This document shows, one piece after another, positions 22,790-35,580 of a DNA stretch of 64,000 bases; the first letter of the stretch is position 1; each line of letters begins with the position of its first letter. Below the pieces are notes generated by a model. It had not been told where the DNA came from, ran no database searches, and was given only the letters and a program-made list of their open reading frames with translations. The stretch comes from Adiantum capillus-veneris (Eukaryota; Streptophyta; Polypodiopsida; Polypodiales; Pteridaceae). The DNA lies in contig CM043954.1 of assembly GCA_014529385.2 (NCBI GenBank), forward strand, positions 93,179,247 through 93,243,246, read 5' to 3'. The translations under genes were made by a program, and so were the position numbers.

Positions 22790-24479
22790 GATCTCGCCAA
22801 TTGATCAAGAGTTGGATGCTTTTCTGGTTGGAAAGATCTCATACCCACATGCACACTCTTGTTGATGCCTTTGTTTTTTGCCGGCTTAATTCTTTTACAC
22901 AACCAAATACATCGTGTCTCATGTGAAGATTGCATGATTTGCCTACATGTTGTCAGGTGCTTTTTTGCACTTAAAAAGATGAAAAAATTCTTTTAGACAG
23001 CTCATCAACTTGGATTTAGATGTGACATGTGGATGGTGAACTATATCGAAGGTACATAGAGTGGTGTGCTTTTTGTTGGTTATCACCATTATAACCCCTT
23101 CAAGGGACTAGGGGCCCTAGATGTGGCACGAGTTGTCTTAACAAGCTTTAGAATGTGTAAACAAGGCCTTACAAATGCAAAGAAATGAGGGGTAATGTGG
23201 CTAAGTGCTCATCTTGCATAGAGTTCAATGCGGACAATCATTGTCTATACATGGAGATTAACTTTACCAAAAAAAGAAAATGGGTCAAAAAGGTGAAAAA
23301 ATGACGCATCAATCATCGAGCCAAGGTGACCACAGTGGAATGCTTGCTTCGCTGGATTATCATCACTTTAAATGCATTTAAAGGAGGAAACCACATGTTT
23401 CATTGAGATGTAGCTGCAATGGGCTCCCTTATCTAAACTTCCATGGGGGCAACACTTTCTCAAGACGTGACCCATCCCTCTATTTTCGTTGCATATGTGT
23501 GAGATTACACAAATTGGTCAAAAGCCAACTAGACCCCAAACCCTTTAGGGACTTCCAATCTAGCCAATTTATGCAAGCCTCATGGTTAGGCCATAAGCAT
23601 AGGTCACAAGTTCGCCTTACCCTAGGACTTTCTTCATCATTCCAAGCCTTGGGCTGTGAGAGCATGATGCTACTTAGAGAGCTCCCCTCAATCAAGGTGA
23701 GGTAAAGCAGTCATGAAATTCTTGAAGTTTTTAGCTACACTAAAACCTTGCATTCATGAGGTTTATCCTTGTGGCATTCATGAGGTTTACCCCACAAGGA
23801 TGGCTTTGATATTAGTTGAAGTGACAACCTTCTCAGGAGGTCACTCATCTCAGTACTTTGTGAGGTTTCCACAAATTGGTCTAGCCATCTAGATCTGAAA
23901 CCTTAAGGTGGTAGGGATCTCCAGTCTAGCCAATTTTTGCAAACCTCATAGTTAGGAACCACTTATAGGTCACATTTTTGGCTTACTTCAATACTCTTTT
24001 GGTTTTTGAGTGTATTGCGAGGTAATTAACGATTGCTCTTGTCAAATTTGTGTTGGTGTGTCTACAGAGTGGTGGAGGTGCCACATGAAATGTGCATTTA
24101 GGGAGTTAAAAGGGAGAAGGTGAGTGGCTTTTTGCAAGGCACAATGGTGCTATCTTTGGTCAATTGGATTCATGGGGAGTAAGATAAGGAAGGGAATACC
24201 TTACTTTGGCTTATAGGAATGGTTTCTATGCGAGTTTCTTGGCTTTTGCTGAGAAAATGATATTTTTGGAGTGTCTCTTATTTGGCTTGGTTGGTTTGTG
24301 CTCATCATTCCAAGCCGCCTCAACCTCTATATTTGTGTAGGATGTTCAATGCTTATAATTATCAAGAGATGGGACTTGAATTATGAGAAAGGAGATTGTG
24401 TGGGTATTAATAAGAACTTGTGTGGGTTTCAAACTCTAAGGATGCTTACTTATAAAGGTGCCCCACTCTTTGCTTCTCG

Positions 24480-25480
24480 TCAGTTTCTAGAGAGAATAAG
24501 AGATACAGAGAAGCATTTGCACAAGGCTTGGCTTACACTTGCAAGGTGTTCATGCACACGACTATCATTGTAGATACGAACTAGGAGGCAAGATAGACTC
24601 CTTTCTAACAAAAAAGGAGACACGACAAATACACACAAAACAAGCAACGCGCTCTTATGTGCGTGCGCACACACACACATACACTTGCATCGACTAGAGA
24701 GAATAAGAGATATAGAGAAGCACTTGCACAAGGCTTGGCTTACACTTGCGAGTTTTTCATGCACTTTACCACTATCATTGAGCTTGTAAAGATATTATTC
24801 TAGCCTCTTGTATTGCTCAATTAGGTCTATGACATAACACAAAACAACTCAACAAACCAACCCATAGCCAAAACCAACTCAAACGGGGAACCACCTAGAT
24901 GTAGTTGTAAAATAGGATGCAAGAGAGTTTCCTTTCTGACAAAAAAGGAGACAACAAATACACACAAAACAAGCAACACGCTCTTATGCGCACACACCCA
25001 CTTGCATTGACTAGAGAGAATAAGAGAGAGAGAGAAGCATTTGCACAAGTCTTGGCTTACACTTGCAAGGTGTTCGTGCACTTTACCAATATCATTGAGC
25101 TTGTAGTATAGATATTATTCTAGCCTCTCATGCTACTCAACTAGGGCCATGACATAACACAAGACAACTCAACAGACCAACCCATAGCCAAAACCAACTC
25201 AAATGGGGGACCACCTAGCTATAGGTGAGAACTAGGATGCAAGAGAGTTTCCTTTTTGACAAAAAAGCAGAGACAAAAAACACACCCAAAACAAGCAACA
25301 CGCTCCTATGCACACACACCCACTTGCATCGACTAGAGAGAATAAGAGATAAAGAGAAGCATTTTCACAAGACTTGGCTTACACTTGCAAGGTGTTCGTG
25401 CAGTTTACCACTATCATTGCGCTTGTATAGAGACTACACAAACAACATGCTTAGTGCTAATCATTGCCATCACACACATT
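24480..25480. repeat. Irregular tandem repeat, four copies
   Basis: A block containing CTAGAGAGAATAAGAGATA and then TTGGCTTACACTTGC recurs at about 24487, 24697, 25012 and 25333. The last two spacings are about 315-320 bp and the first is about 210 bp. The longer units also share AAAACCAACTCAAA and AGAGAGTTTCCTTT. No protein is conserved between copies, so it is probably a short local satellite. Confidence 0.8.
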
Positions 25481-26009
25481 GTCGTAGGGTTGCAAGAGCC
25501 CTCTCATCGTACCACTCTCTTACAATGAACCAATTTGATAACGAAGGAAGCATAAACACATAAAAAGAACAAGCTCAAATGACAAAGTTCCGAAGATATA
25601 AGTCACCTTGTATTCATCAATCATTTGGCACAAGTGGAGGGAGGGGGATGTGATGAAAGAGCATTTCCAATAAGGAAGTTTGAGATGTGCACTCCCATTC
25701 TCTTTCATATACAGTGTGTGGCATCAAAGCTTCTCTCACACCAAGGTGTGAAGCTCACAAAGTGGCGACCACATCAAAGTCTCTTCTCACGTGTATAGTG
25801 TCGAGGTGGTATATGAGAGATGAATTACAAAGAAGAAGAGAGACATATTTATAGGTTCGAGACTCCTCATTCAGGTTATTATTTTACAAGCTAACAAATC
25901 AATATTAAACTTTTTTTAACATCAAAATATGGCAAACTTCTCTTATTTGCTTGAGTCATGGATGGAAGCTCAAGAGAAAAGCATTATTGATGGTAGAAAA
26001 AGATGAAAT

Positions 26010-26010
<1 letters not shown>

Positions 26011-26048
<38 letters not shown>
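26011..26048. repeat. (AG)n microsatellite
   Basis: Thirty-eight bases of AG repeat. Confidence 0.95.
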
Positions 26049-26050
<2 letters not shown>

Positions 26051-26571
26051 CATTTTCACTATTTACATCTCTTGAGGTGAGGTGCCTTCTATGATTAGAT
26101 CATTGGTTATTTGTGTTCGTAGATTAGTACTTGAAAGAAGAAATTGACCAAGTATGTATGCAAAGTGCATCACATGGGAGTGTACAATGGTAAAACTATT
26201 TGAGATGTATGAGTAATTGATGCAATATGTGAAGCTAAGAAAAAAGAAAAATATCACCTATGTATACGAGTTGATGAAGCGGTTAGTAAATATAGTCCTC
26301 CACGTAGCTTGTAGTTGTCGACAAAGTTGCATTGAAGTAAAAACATTGAACACTTGATACTAAAAGTCTCCCATTTTTAGAGGTTTACCTTGATATTTTT
26401 TAAGTTTTGGAAAGGGTGAAGAGGAAGTGGTAAGATGGAAGTGATTATAGAAGATATTGAAGTGTATATGTGTATAGAGACTGATTTTGAAGCCTGGAGG
26501 TAAGGAGGGAGGGGAATGGAGAAAAAGGTGAGAGGAAAGGTGGAATTTACATGTTTGAGTGAGGAATGAAA

Positions 26572-26576
<5 letters not shown>

Positions 26577-26612
<36 letters not shown>
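26577..26612. repeat. (TG)n microsatellite
   Basis: Thirty-six bases of TG repeat. Confidence 0.95.
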
Positions 26613-26613
<1 letters not shown>

Positions 26614-27537
26614 AAATAAAGGAGGAGGTAAAGAGAGTAGAAGATTACCTATCAAAGTAAGATGAGGGTAGATTGGGATTCACCATCATTTTGAAAAGGG
26701 AAGAACTAAATGAATTTTTTTTGACAAAATCATGTGTGTTTTCCCTCAACAAAATTCTTTTAGTGACCCTTCTTTAGTTGAACTTTCATAAGGCTTCAAG
26801 AGTGAGCCTTCAATGGATCATAACATGGCATAGGTCATTGAAGTTCCCTTTCAACATACATGGATGAGAATTATTGGTGAAATAAAATATATACAAGATG
26901 GAAGAATGGGATCTACAATGATGAGCTCATGGCATCTATATATTGACACATTAAATATTTGAAAACTAATAGTCTAAAATAAGAAGTATCCCTCAATTAT
27001 TAATTAATATGGTAGATGATTGTGAACTTATTTTCTATTGTGAGGAAAAAATATATGTAAAAAGTAAAAAAATCACTTATTGAGGGAGTATAAGAATTTT
27101 TGTGAATTTTGCTAGAGTAAAGTCACACTAAGCTTAAAAGAGGCTTTACATCTAGTGCACGAAATATGGACATGGATGGCATATGTGAAGTGGCTTACTT
27201 AGGCCTGGTAAAAATATGCACCTACATATAGTATATACATAACTCCTACATAATGGAGTAATCAAGTATATAATATAGCTAGGCCCAAGGTAAGAGGAAA
27301 TATTTATATGCAAAGAGTGGGTCATAATATCATTTAGGGTCTTTTTGTTTTTTGGAATGATCATTAACTCTCACACGTATTTGTACAATAAGGAGAAAAG
27401 GTGAATTTGTCAAATTTGTGTCTTAGATAAAATATGAAGTTCCTTTATGAAGGTAGCCTACCCAAGAGCTTTAGTTTTATTTCTAAGACAAAGGGCGGTA
27501 GCTGCTTGTTCCAAAATTGGAAGCCGAAAAAACGGAT

Positions 27538-27759
27538 TGAAGTCGCGGAGCGGAGCGTGGATTGACTCTCTCTCACACATACACACAGAGATACACAGAG
27601 AGCTTACACAATATGCAGAGAAGTCGTTGAAGGGTTATATCCCAAACCTTATTATCCACAAAAGTATAAGTGAGTATATACAAAGAGTTAGTGATAAGTG
27701 AGTTAGGCGGGCGGTCGGCCATATCCGTATAAGAGGCCACTTGGGCTTTAATCCCAACA
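27538..27759 (-). repeat. Copia A 3' LTR
   Basis: This is a 222-bp LTR running TGAAGTCGCGGAG to ATCCCAACA on the + strand (TG...CA). It is near-identical to the right LTR apart from a CA/CT microsatellite and a few substitutions. Confidence 0.92.
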
Positions 27760-27771
27760 ACCTCCCACTTA
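27760..27771 (-). other. Copia A polypurine tract
   Basis: On the - strand it reads AAGTGGGAGGT directly before the LTR, a typical plant Copia plus-strand primer. Confidence 0.85.
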
Positions 27772-27843
27772 AAGTCCAATGTGGCACTTTAAGTAACTGT
27801 AAATCTATGAACATAAATGTACAAAGATTTACATGGCTGCCAC

Positions 27844-29892
27844 CTATTCAATGCCCAATAACTCACGACAATGCACAAAGCCCTCTTTTGGAAGTCCTTT
27901 TGTGAGTAGATCAGCAGGATTGTCCTTGGTGTGGATCTTCAACAGTTGTATCTGCTTGTCTTCAAGTACTTCCCTAATGAAGTGATATTTCACATCAATA
28001 TGCTTAGTCTTCGAATGGAACACTGGATTCTTTGCCAATTGTATAGCACTTTGACTATCACAATATAACTCTGGCATATCTACTTTGATTCCCAAGTTTG
28101 CTACCAATCTACCAAGCCAAATAGCTTCTTTGCCTCATTTGCTACAACATACTCAGCTTCTTGGTAGACTACGTAACACAATCTTGTAATCGAGATCACC
28201 ATGATATGGCACCTCTAGCCAATGTAAAGACATAGCCTGATGTAGGTCTCCTTTTATCCAAGTCTCCTACATAATCTGAGTCAGTGTATCCTATGACACT
28301 CAAATCCTGACTACCATAGCATATGCACATACTCTTTGTATGTTTTAAGTATCTCATGATACCTTTCACTACCTCCCAATGTTTCTTGCCGGGATTTGAC
28401 ATATATCTGCTAACCACTCCCACTGCAAATGCAATATCCGGACGTGTAGCGATCATTCCATACATCAAACTACCCACTGCAGATGCATATGGAATCTTAT
28501 CCATTTCAGTATTTTCTTCCTCAGGCACAGGACAATCTTGTTTGCTAAGTTTCACACATGGTGGCAATGGAACACTCAATGCCTTTCCCTTCTCCATATT
28601 GAAACGTTGCAAAACCTTGTCAATATACTCTGTTTGAGATAACCAAATCAAGTTGTTTGATCTGTCTCTCTCAATGCGCATACCAAGTGTATGACTTGCC
28701 TCACCCATATCTTTCATGTCAAACGATTTTGCCATCTTTGACTTCAAAGCTGAAATTTCTTCCAGCAATCAACATGTCATCCACATACAAAATAAGGATC
28801 AGCCAACTTCCATCCTTAGCCTTCTTTGTATATAGACAGTGATCGAACTCACTACGTTTGTAGCCTTGAGAAAGCATAAACTAGTGGAACTTATGGTACC
28901 ATGCCCTCGGTGATTGTTTTCAGCCATAAAGACTTTTTAACAACTGGCATACCAAATTTTCCTTGCCTTTCTCAACAAACCCTTCTGGCTGTTGCATGTA
29001 AATTTCCACATCTAAATCACCATGCAAGAACGCTGTGTTGACATCCATTTGGTGCAACACCAAATCCAATATAGCAACCAATGCAAGAAAGCATCTCAAT
29101 GTAGTCATCTTGACCAGTGGAGAGAAGACTTCATCAAAGTCAATGCCTTGTTCTTGCTTAAAGCCCTTGGCAACAAGCCTTGCTTTGTACTTTGGCTGAC
29201 TATCATGAGCGGTGATCTTATACTTGTAAACCCATTTACAAGGTAGTGCCTTTTTGCCTTGTGGTAATTTAACTATCTTCCATGTCTGGTTTTTATGCAG
29301 AGCTGTCATCTCTGACTGCATGGCCAACTGCCATTTTTTTGAGTCAACCACTTGTAATGCTTCCTTGTAACAAGATGGTTCTCCGCAATCTGTGAGCATG
29401 ACATAATTTAGAGATGGCAAATAAGAATCAGGTGGTTGGGAGACACGCTCAGAACGTCTCACCACAACTGATTCGCCTCTCTAGCCACTATAGGGTGTTC
29501 CTGAGCTTGCCCATGTTGTTTTGATGTGCTAGCACTAGGTCCATCTTCCCTGAAGACAAGTCTTCTGATCTCCTCTGTCTTCTCTGGCTTAGCGTGAAAC
29601 TTGGATTCATTGAAATGCACATCATTGCTACGAATAACTTTTCTGGACTCAGGATCCCAAAGCCGGTAACCCATCTCGCCCGATCCTCGGTAGCCAAGAA
29701 ATATACACTTCTTGCTCTTTGGTTCTAACTTATTCATGAACTCCTTAGGAATATGGTTATAAGCTTCACAACCAAAGACTCTGAGATGCTTATACGAAGG
29801 TGCCTTGCCTGTCCATAGCATCTCGACCACTTCACTCTTATCCAGAACCCTACTAGGAGATCTGTTGATCAAATGGACTGGTGTAGCCACTG
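27844..29892 (-). pseudogene. Copia A pol: end of integrase, reverse transcriptase and RNase H
   Basis: From 29892 the frame resumes inside integrase (AVATPVHLINRSPS), then GCEAYNHIP, KCIFLGY and GYRLWDP. Frame 29465-28920 starts the RT with WQLAMQSEMTALHKNQTW, LPCKWVYK and DVNTAFLHGDL, and ends SLYG followed by TGA. A frame shared to about 28765 holds YVDDMLIAG, the RT active site. After a frameshift, 28768-28196 continues with SVIGYTDSDYVGD of RNase H. The frame 28107-27844 carries CDSQSAIQLAKN and TKHIDVKYHFIRE. In-frame stops include a TAG where Gln is expected after KFH. Confidence 0.9.
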
Positions 29893-29901
29893 CTTCCGTC
29901 C
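29893..29901. repeat. MULE left target duplication
   Basis: CTTCCGTCC, matching CTTCTGTCC at 42730-42738 at eight of nine positions. Confidence 0.8.
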
Positions 29902-29937
29902 GAGTGCATCCATGGAGCGAGCCAAGAGCAGTGAGCC
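29902..29937 (+). repeat. MULE left terminal inverted repeat
   Basis: It reads inward GAGTGCATCCATGGAGCGAG and then CCAAGAGCAGTGAGCC. It pairs with the right end in antiparallel over the GAGCGAGCC core, with scattered matches to the tip. A further GCGAGC occurs about 70 bp in, suggesting subterminal motifs. Confidence 0.65.
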
Positions 29938-30081
29938 TTGAGCAAAAATGAGAAATCAGTTGAGCAGATAGAAGCGAGCACAAAGTAGCTTGAGACAACC
30001 CCACTGTAGTAAAATCAAGCCCCATGTATTTAGGGTTTAATATACTCCAGTGCACATAGAGAAAGACGATCCTAAAATCGC

Positions 30082-30086
30082 GAGAG

Positions 30087-30169
<83 letters not shown>
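30082..30169. repeat. (GA)n microsatellite in the MULE left arm
   Basis: About 88 bp of GA repeat with one GCG interruption near the start. A second (TG)(AG) tract lies at 30346-30378. Confidence 0.95.
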
Positions 30170-30170
<1 letters not shown>

Positions 30171-30345
30171 GATTTTAGATGTACTACCTTTGCAAAAGGC
30201 CCAAATGATCTATGAGAGAAAAACATACAATAATCATACCTATGATACAATTATTTGAAACACGAATGAAACAAAAGAAACAACCTGAAAAGATTATGAG
30301 TGGTGGGTACAAAATGAGATAGTGACAAGCTAGAGGGGGTTTGAA

Positions 30346-30378
<33 letters not shown>

Positions 30379-30725
30379 TGACAGAGAGCATGCCATTCAA
30401 AGTTGACCATTGGAAAGCAATGGAGATTGCAATATAGACAAGAGAGAGTGCCATGGTAGAGTTGCAAAGTTTGCAAAACTCTTTGAATATGTTATGGATG
30501 AAATCTATCATATTCTTGAAGGAATAACCTAGAAAAAAAAATGCTTTAGTACCTACCTCTTACAAAAAGTTTATGCTGATTCATTTCAAAAATTAGGTGC
30601 TGAGTGGGTTACAAAATGCACTAAGTAGGAGGAACTAAATAACTGCAGTGATTTATAGACTATAGGTTTTGCTATCTTGTCTACCCTTCCAAAAACAAAA
30701 TAAGACATCACCCAGGCTATAGCCC

Positions 30726-33700
30726 TTATAGCTGATTAGGTTGGATTCTGACTGCCTTTGTTAGCATATCCTTAAGAATGGCCTTTGGAATTCGTGCTTG
30801 ATGGATATGCATGTTGTTGTTGACATCTTGTCCAAGTACAATCAAGTACACAAAGTAAAGATGCTTGCAAGCAAGAAAGGATGCTTTTTTTGCCAACATG
30901 CCTTGAAAATCAATGCACGAACAAGATGGGACATTCTGAATTATAACTTCTATGCATGATGTAGGGGCTCTACTGTGACCCGTCAGTAGTTCTATGGTAA
31001 AAATCTCTTTCTCTCCTTCCACTTCTACGTGGCTTCCAGTCAATTTTGCTGACATTTCTAATGCTGCATTAACTTGAGCATAGGCAGCCTTCGATACCCC
31101 TGGTCGATAGGGATAATTTTGATCTTCATTTTTGTTGGCATGGGGCTCTCTCTGATGCACTTCTTTGGGGATCAATGATTCCGTTGACACTCCAATCTCA
31201 AATCCTGCCTTCACAAGTGCACAAGCTTCTTGGATGTTGAGTTTGGTGCCCTTTGCAATAGGCCAAACATGCGGAGCGCATTCTGGTGGGTGTATGATGC
31301 TTGTGACCATTCTCCATGTATGCCTCACATCTGTGTTGCAAAAGTAGCAAAACTTTTGCTTCCGCCAAGAAGATAATTGACAGTCACTCCAAAAACATGG
31401 AGCTGGGTCTCCCGGTCTCTGTCTCAATCCACACTTCTTACCAGCTGTCCAATGGTTACACTCCACTCTACTTGATGTTGGTATCCTGTGAATAGCCCAC
31501 TTTGTGTCATGGACATTTTGCTCTAGAGCTTGCAACAATTCACTGCATGGTTGCTCATGTGCTGCATTTGATGTCTTATCTTGCGTGACATAATTATACT
31601 CAGGCCTGTGGCTACAAATGCTTGTATCCATATCCATTAATGGTCGCTTGGCACGCATTGTCCTCTTCTCACCCTTGAAATTAACTCTGTTATTGAACAT
31701 TGGAGTACCCATGGAAGCATCATCCACTGCCCTTGAGGTGGCTGCTGGTGATGGACTAGTCTGCATGCTTGACATGGCTCTGTCAACTAAAATTTCCAAT
31801 GTTGGCCCCCCTCCAATATATTTACCATCCAAGAAGGCTAGACGCCGGGCACACTGAAGATAGGCATTAATAAGATCAGTGACACATGCATCATAAAGAC
31901 TAATTTTTTGCTTGTACCCCTCTCCAGCCAACCAACTTGCATGTTTGCTCTCAGAGAGGTTGGTCCTTGGAATCAATGCATTCATTATGGGCTCCCCATC
32001 CTTGACCATCATATGTCCCCAATGGCTAACCCTGAAATGCCACCAACTCAACCAACTATCTAGCTTTGGTATGTTTTTATCTGTTGTCTTGCCTGTTGCC
32101 CACCAGCTCCTAATCCTACGAAATTGCTCGAGTGCCACATCTGTTGTTTCAGACAATCTCCACTTCTCACACATCTCTTTATGCTTTGATTGGTACTGGG
32201 AGTGGATATACCTCTGTGTGTGCACCCTCAAATTATCCTCCCAGTGCCATAGACAAGACCTTTCCCTACCCACCATTTCCTTCTTGTCCCCGAACACATA
32301 TCTCACTGCATTCCAATTTGCTCCTGCCTCATCTGACATGAATCCTTGAAAATTGGCTGGCCTATCTGTGTGCTCAATCATAACCTGGTTCATAGATTCC
32401 CAAAACATTATTTGTGCTTCCTCATCCTCTTCTTTGAACTCGCATGTGGCAATAGTTAGAAGCTCTCCAATCCTAATAACATTACAAAGCCATGAGCCAA
32501 GGTATACAATAGTTTACACAATTAGTATCCACATCCACTTATTTATTTTTTAATACTTATTTGTTGCTTACGTGTGATCATAAACATGTGCTCCCATTGT
32601 GTGCCAGCCTCCTTCTATTCGATGGACATGGTCAAAACAAACCCATGATAATTGGAGGTCTTCATGTCCATCTCTATCCATCCTTCTGACCACATCTACT
32701 CTTGAACCTGGGCCAGTAGTAGACATCTTGAATATGAAGGACCGCTCTTGTGATGTTGATGCTTGCAACGGAAATCGAGAACCATGGAAGAACTGAAAGT
32801 GGCACTTTCTCTTTAGTTCAAGAATTGCATCATATCCATCACCCATTGGTCGAGTGGTCCTTCTACACTGCATCACCATTTGCTTTACCCTACAACATAC
32901 ATAATCATGGGTGAACCAATTTTTCAAGAATACAAGTGTTTTGGTGCTTATAAGTTGAAAACTTACTTCTTCATGTTGACAAGGGTAAGCAATTCTTGGG
33001 ACATCTCATGGACCTCCTTCTCACTTATAAAATCCCCACTGGTAATATTGTCATCTGCGAAGGCCTTGAGCACCATCTCTCTAGCCAATATCATTTGTAC
33101 CTTCCTAGGGCCTGCTCTATTGTCCATTGTCACTGCCTTAAGCTACTAAGGCTTTTATGTTCAGAATTGATGCTCTAGACATTCCCTTAGGGACGATGTG
33201 TTTGTGCTTGCCATGGTGCATAAATAGCCTACTATGGCAAGAATCCCTAGGCATAAAGTAGTAAACTGTTGCTGGACAATCTTTCACACACATGGGAACA
33301 TGCTTGCAAAAAAAGCATTCCAAATTTCCATAGCTCCCCATGGCTAGGCAGCCATTCTTTGGGAGCTTGGACAACTGACCATTCCAATGTTGCTTGTTAG
33401 TTTGATTAGTTCTGCTCCTAAATGAGCATCGCTCATTCATACATTGGAAAACCCCTCCACAAAAACTCTTCCTAAGGACAAAATATTTTTGAGTTCTTGT
33501 CTGAGTTTGTGGTTTTGTCCACAAATTTCCCTCATACTTTTGCTCCATACCCTCCATTGCCTTCCCCTCAATCATTTCATAGATGCAGAATTCTTGGTAG
33601 GTTTTTGGTAGATCTTTGACCTTGCCCTTGTATTCACGCTCTTGCATAATAGTGTGAAGCACATGGAGTGTACGGATGATCTAGAATGCAGAAACTGTTG

Positions 33701-34237
33701 TCTCAAAATTTAGAGTTTCTTCATCTAGCTTATCAAATTCAACATGATCTTCATTTTCCTCATCATCATCAATTTGTCTGCAAGAGAGCAAAAAAAATAG
33801 TGAAGAATTGTTCAAATTCAAACCTTCCAAAATGATCTTGGACTTACATGCACTTACATTGGTGCAGGTGATGGACCAATTGGAGATGACTCAGGGGTCT
33901 GAAAGATGTCTTCTAGTCTTGCAGTGTAATTTTTAGATAATGATTCCTCCAAGATGAAGTATGCCTCCATATAAACCCCCGCATAGGTGGGAAGAGGTGC
34001 CAAAACATTAAACTCTTGTCCCTCCTGAACAAGACCCTCGACAATGACCCTAGTTGTACCACACAACTTCTCTTGCAGGAGCTTGACGGGAAGGAGGCAT
34101 TTTCCATGGATGAATGGAATGTTGATGGACTGTCCGGACACAGATTGCAAGAAAATTTTAGCTTCCCTGCATAAAAGAGAACTTTCAATCAGATCAACAC
34201 CATATCCATAGTTAATAATTTTGAGTAAATTGAACAC
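30726..34237 (-). pseudogene. MULE transposase with SWIM-like zinc finger, four exons
   Basis: The transposase cuts and moves DNA by a D-D-E nuclease. Exons on the - strand are about 34237-33858, 33777-32967, 32889-32572 and 32472-30726, with gt-ag introns of 80, 77 and 99 bp. Exon 2 has a Cys/His DNA-binding region (FCGGVFQCMNERCSF, then CFFCKHVPMC). Exon 3 ends with WVCFDHVHRIEGGW, holding the first Asp. Exon 4 has GFMSDEAGANW with the second Asp, the CLWHW motif, RTNLSESKHASW with the Glu, a Cys-rich insert (CNHWTAGKKC to CYFCNTD) and a C-terminal CSC...CKH SWIM-like finger. Defects are TAG at 33681-33683 and a TAA plus frame change at 33138-33140. The start codon is not certain. Confidence 0.88.
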
Positions 34238-34269
34238 GTGTCAAGTCAATCTGTACCAACAACTCTGTA

Positions 34270-34549
34270 AAGTTAACAATTTCACATTCATTCAAAAACA
34301 CTTCTGTCTCAATCCGAGTTTTTTTTTTAAATGAAATTCTGACAAATGCTTAAAAAATGTTAATCTTGAGAAATGTTTTAAAAAACGTTAATCTAGCGAA
34401 ATGGTTGTAAAAGTTAATAATTTCACAGACATTCGAAAACACTACTATCAATCCCAGTTTTTTTAAAAAAACTGAAATTCTGAGAAATGTTTAAAAAATG
34501 TTAATCTTGAGACATGTTTAAGAATACGTTAATCTGGAGAAACGGTTGA
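34270..34549. repeat. Tandem repeat, two units of about 141 bp
   Basis: The units start AAGTTAACAATTTCAC (34269) and AAGTTAATAATTTCAC (34411). Both contain GTTAATCTTGAGA and a poly-T/A core. They lie upstream of the transposase gene. Confidence 0.8.
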
Positions 34550-35004
34550 AGAAAGTTAGTTTGGTTTTTTAATTATATTCTAACTTTTCAAAACATTTTT
34601 ATTGCCCTTCAAATGTTCAACTTTTGAAATGCACACTGCTTATTCTTAATCGTTCATATTGTTTGCCTGGTTTCCATCCTTTGCAACGCCATGAGGAAGG
34701 CAAGGCTCTTGCAAACGTCGCCACTGGCCAAATACTTCCACCCCTTAAGCCCCAAGAAAACAGCAAAGGTAAGCTTAACCTTTTGATTTAAGGACCATCT
34801 TTCTCAAATCTTTAAGCACGCTGAGCGCACTTAAAGATCTGAGAAAAGAGAAGGTGAATTTGACAGCAAATGAGAGCATTTGAGTTGAGCGTAGGTGTGA
34901 GGGGAATGGAAGATTCCTGTTGCTGTGTGTATTGAGCTGTTGCTATGTGTATTGAGCAGGTGGTAGCGCTGTTGAAGCTTGCATCACTACTAGTTCGTGG
35001 TAGC

Positions 35005-35008
<4 letters not shown>

Positions 35009-35070
<62 letters not shown>
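35009..35070. repeat. (GA)n microsatellite
   Basis: Sixty-two bases of GA repeat. Confidence 0.95.
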
Positions 35071-35073
<3 letters not shown>

Positions 35074-35198
35074 TATGAGAGACACTGTGTATAATAAAGC
35101 TCCCTTAACACCTCAAACAGCGTGAGATGCAGGGTGTGAGTTGTCGATGGAGAACTGGAGAGCAAATCCAGGAGGGGTCAGCGTGACTGCGAATGGAG

Positions 35199-35200
<2 letters not shown>

Positions 35201-35284
<84 letters not shown>
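35201..35284. repeat. (CA)n microsatellite
   Basis: Eighty-four uninterrupted bases of CA repeat. Confidence 0.95.
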
Positions 35285-35286
<2 letters not shown>

Positions 35287-35396
35287 CACTTACATGTTTG
35301 CAGAAAGAACAGATAGATTCTTCACATAAAGCTCCAGGAGAATGGAGAAGAGCAAAATGATAAGTGGTAGTATAGAGGTGGTGCGAGATTTGTAAA

Positions 35397-35580
35397 GTGA
35401 TAAATGTGCCAGCTGTAATGATTTCAACTCGCCATAATGACTCTAACACACCACAACTACCCATAATTTAGTTAATGGCTGGAGCGAGATTCGTGGTGAT
35501 AAATGTGTCGACCGTAATGATTTTAACTTGCCATAATGACTCTAACGCAACACAACTACCCATAATTTAGTTAATGGCTG
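35397..35580. repeat. Direct repeat pair immediately upstream of the methyltransferase gene
   Basis: Two copies of an 85-bp unit (35397-35481 and 35496-35580, period 99) start GTGATAAATGTG and end TAGTTAATGGCTG. They differ at about seven positions. The second ends at the base before ATG 35581, so it could be promoter or 5' leader. Confidence 0.8.

Larger units (their letters stand above)
21240..27532. other. Long non-coding stretch
   Basis: In 6.3 kb I find no recognisable gene or transposon ORF. The visible content is microsatellites (22739-22789, 26011-26048, 26577-26612), an imperfect repeat pair at about 23505-23640 and 23868-24000 (shared TCTAGCCAATTT and CCTCATGGTTAGG-like text), and the tandem repeats at 24480-25480. 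The remainder is AT-rich with many stops in all frames. Confidence 0.6.
34238..35580. other. Divergent intergenic region of the MULE
   Basis: This 1.3-kb region separates the two divergent genes and should hold both promoters. It contains a 141-bp tandem repeat (34270-34549), a (GA)n tract (35009-35070), a (CA)n tract (35201-35284) and a 99-bp-period direct repeat ending exactly before the ATG at 35581. No ORF stands out. Confidence 0.6.

Noticed and set aside
24480..25480. CRISPR-like array
   Set aside because: Units are too long and irregular, and the sequence is from a eukaryotic nuclear genome.
29902..30250. Poly-Leu-Ser open frame joined to the Copia integrase end
   Set aside because: It is the (GA)n tract read through; the Copia frame really resumes at 29892, and the MULE terminus lies between.
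35141..35464. Open frames across the (CA)n tract
   Set aside because: A dinucleotide repeat gives open frames (poly-His-Thr, poly-Cys-Val) by chance; no flanking coding signal.
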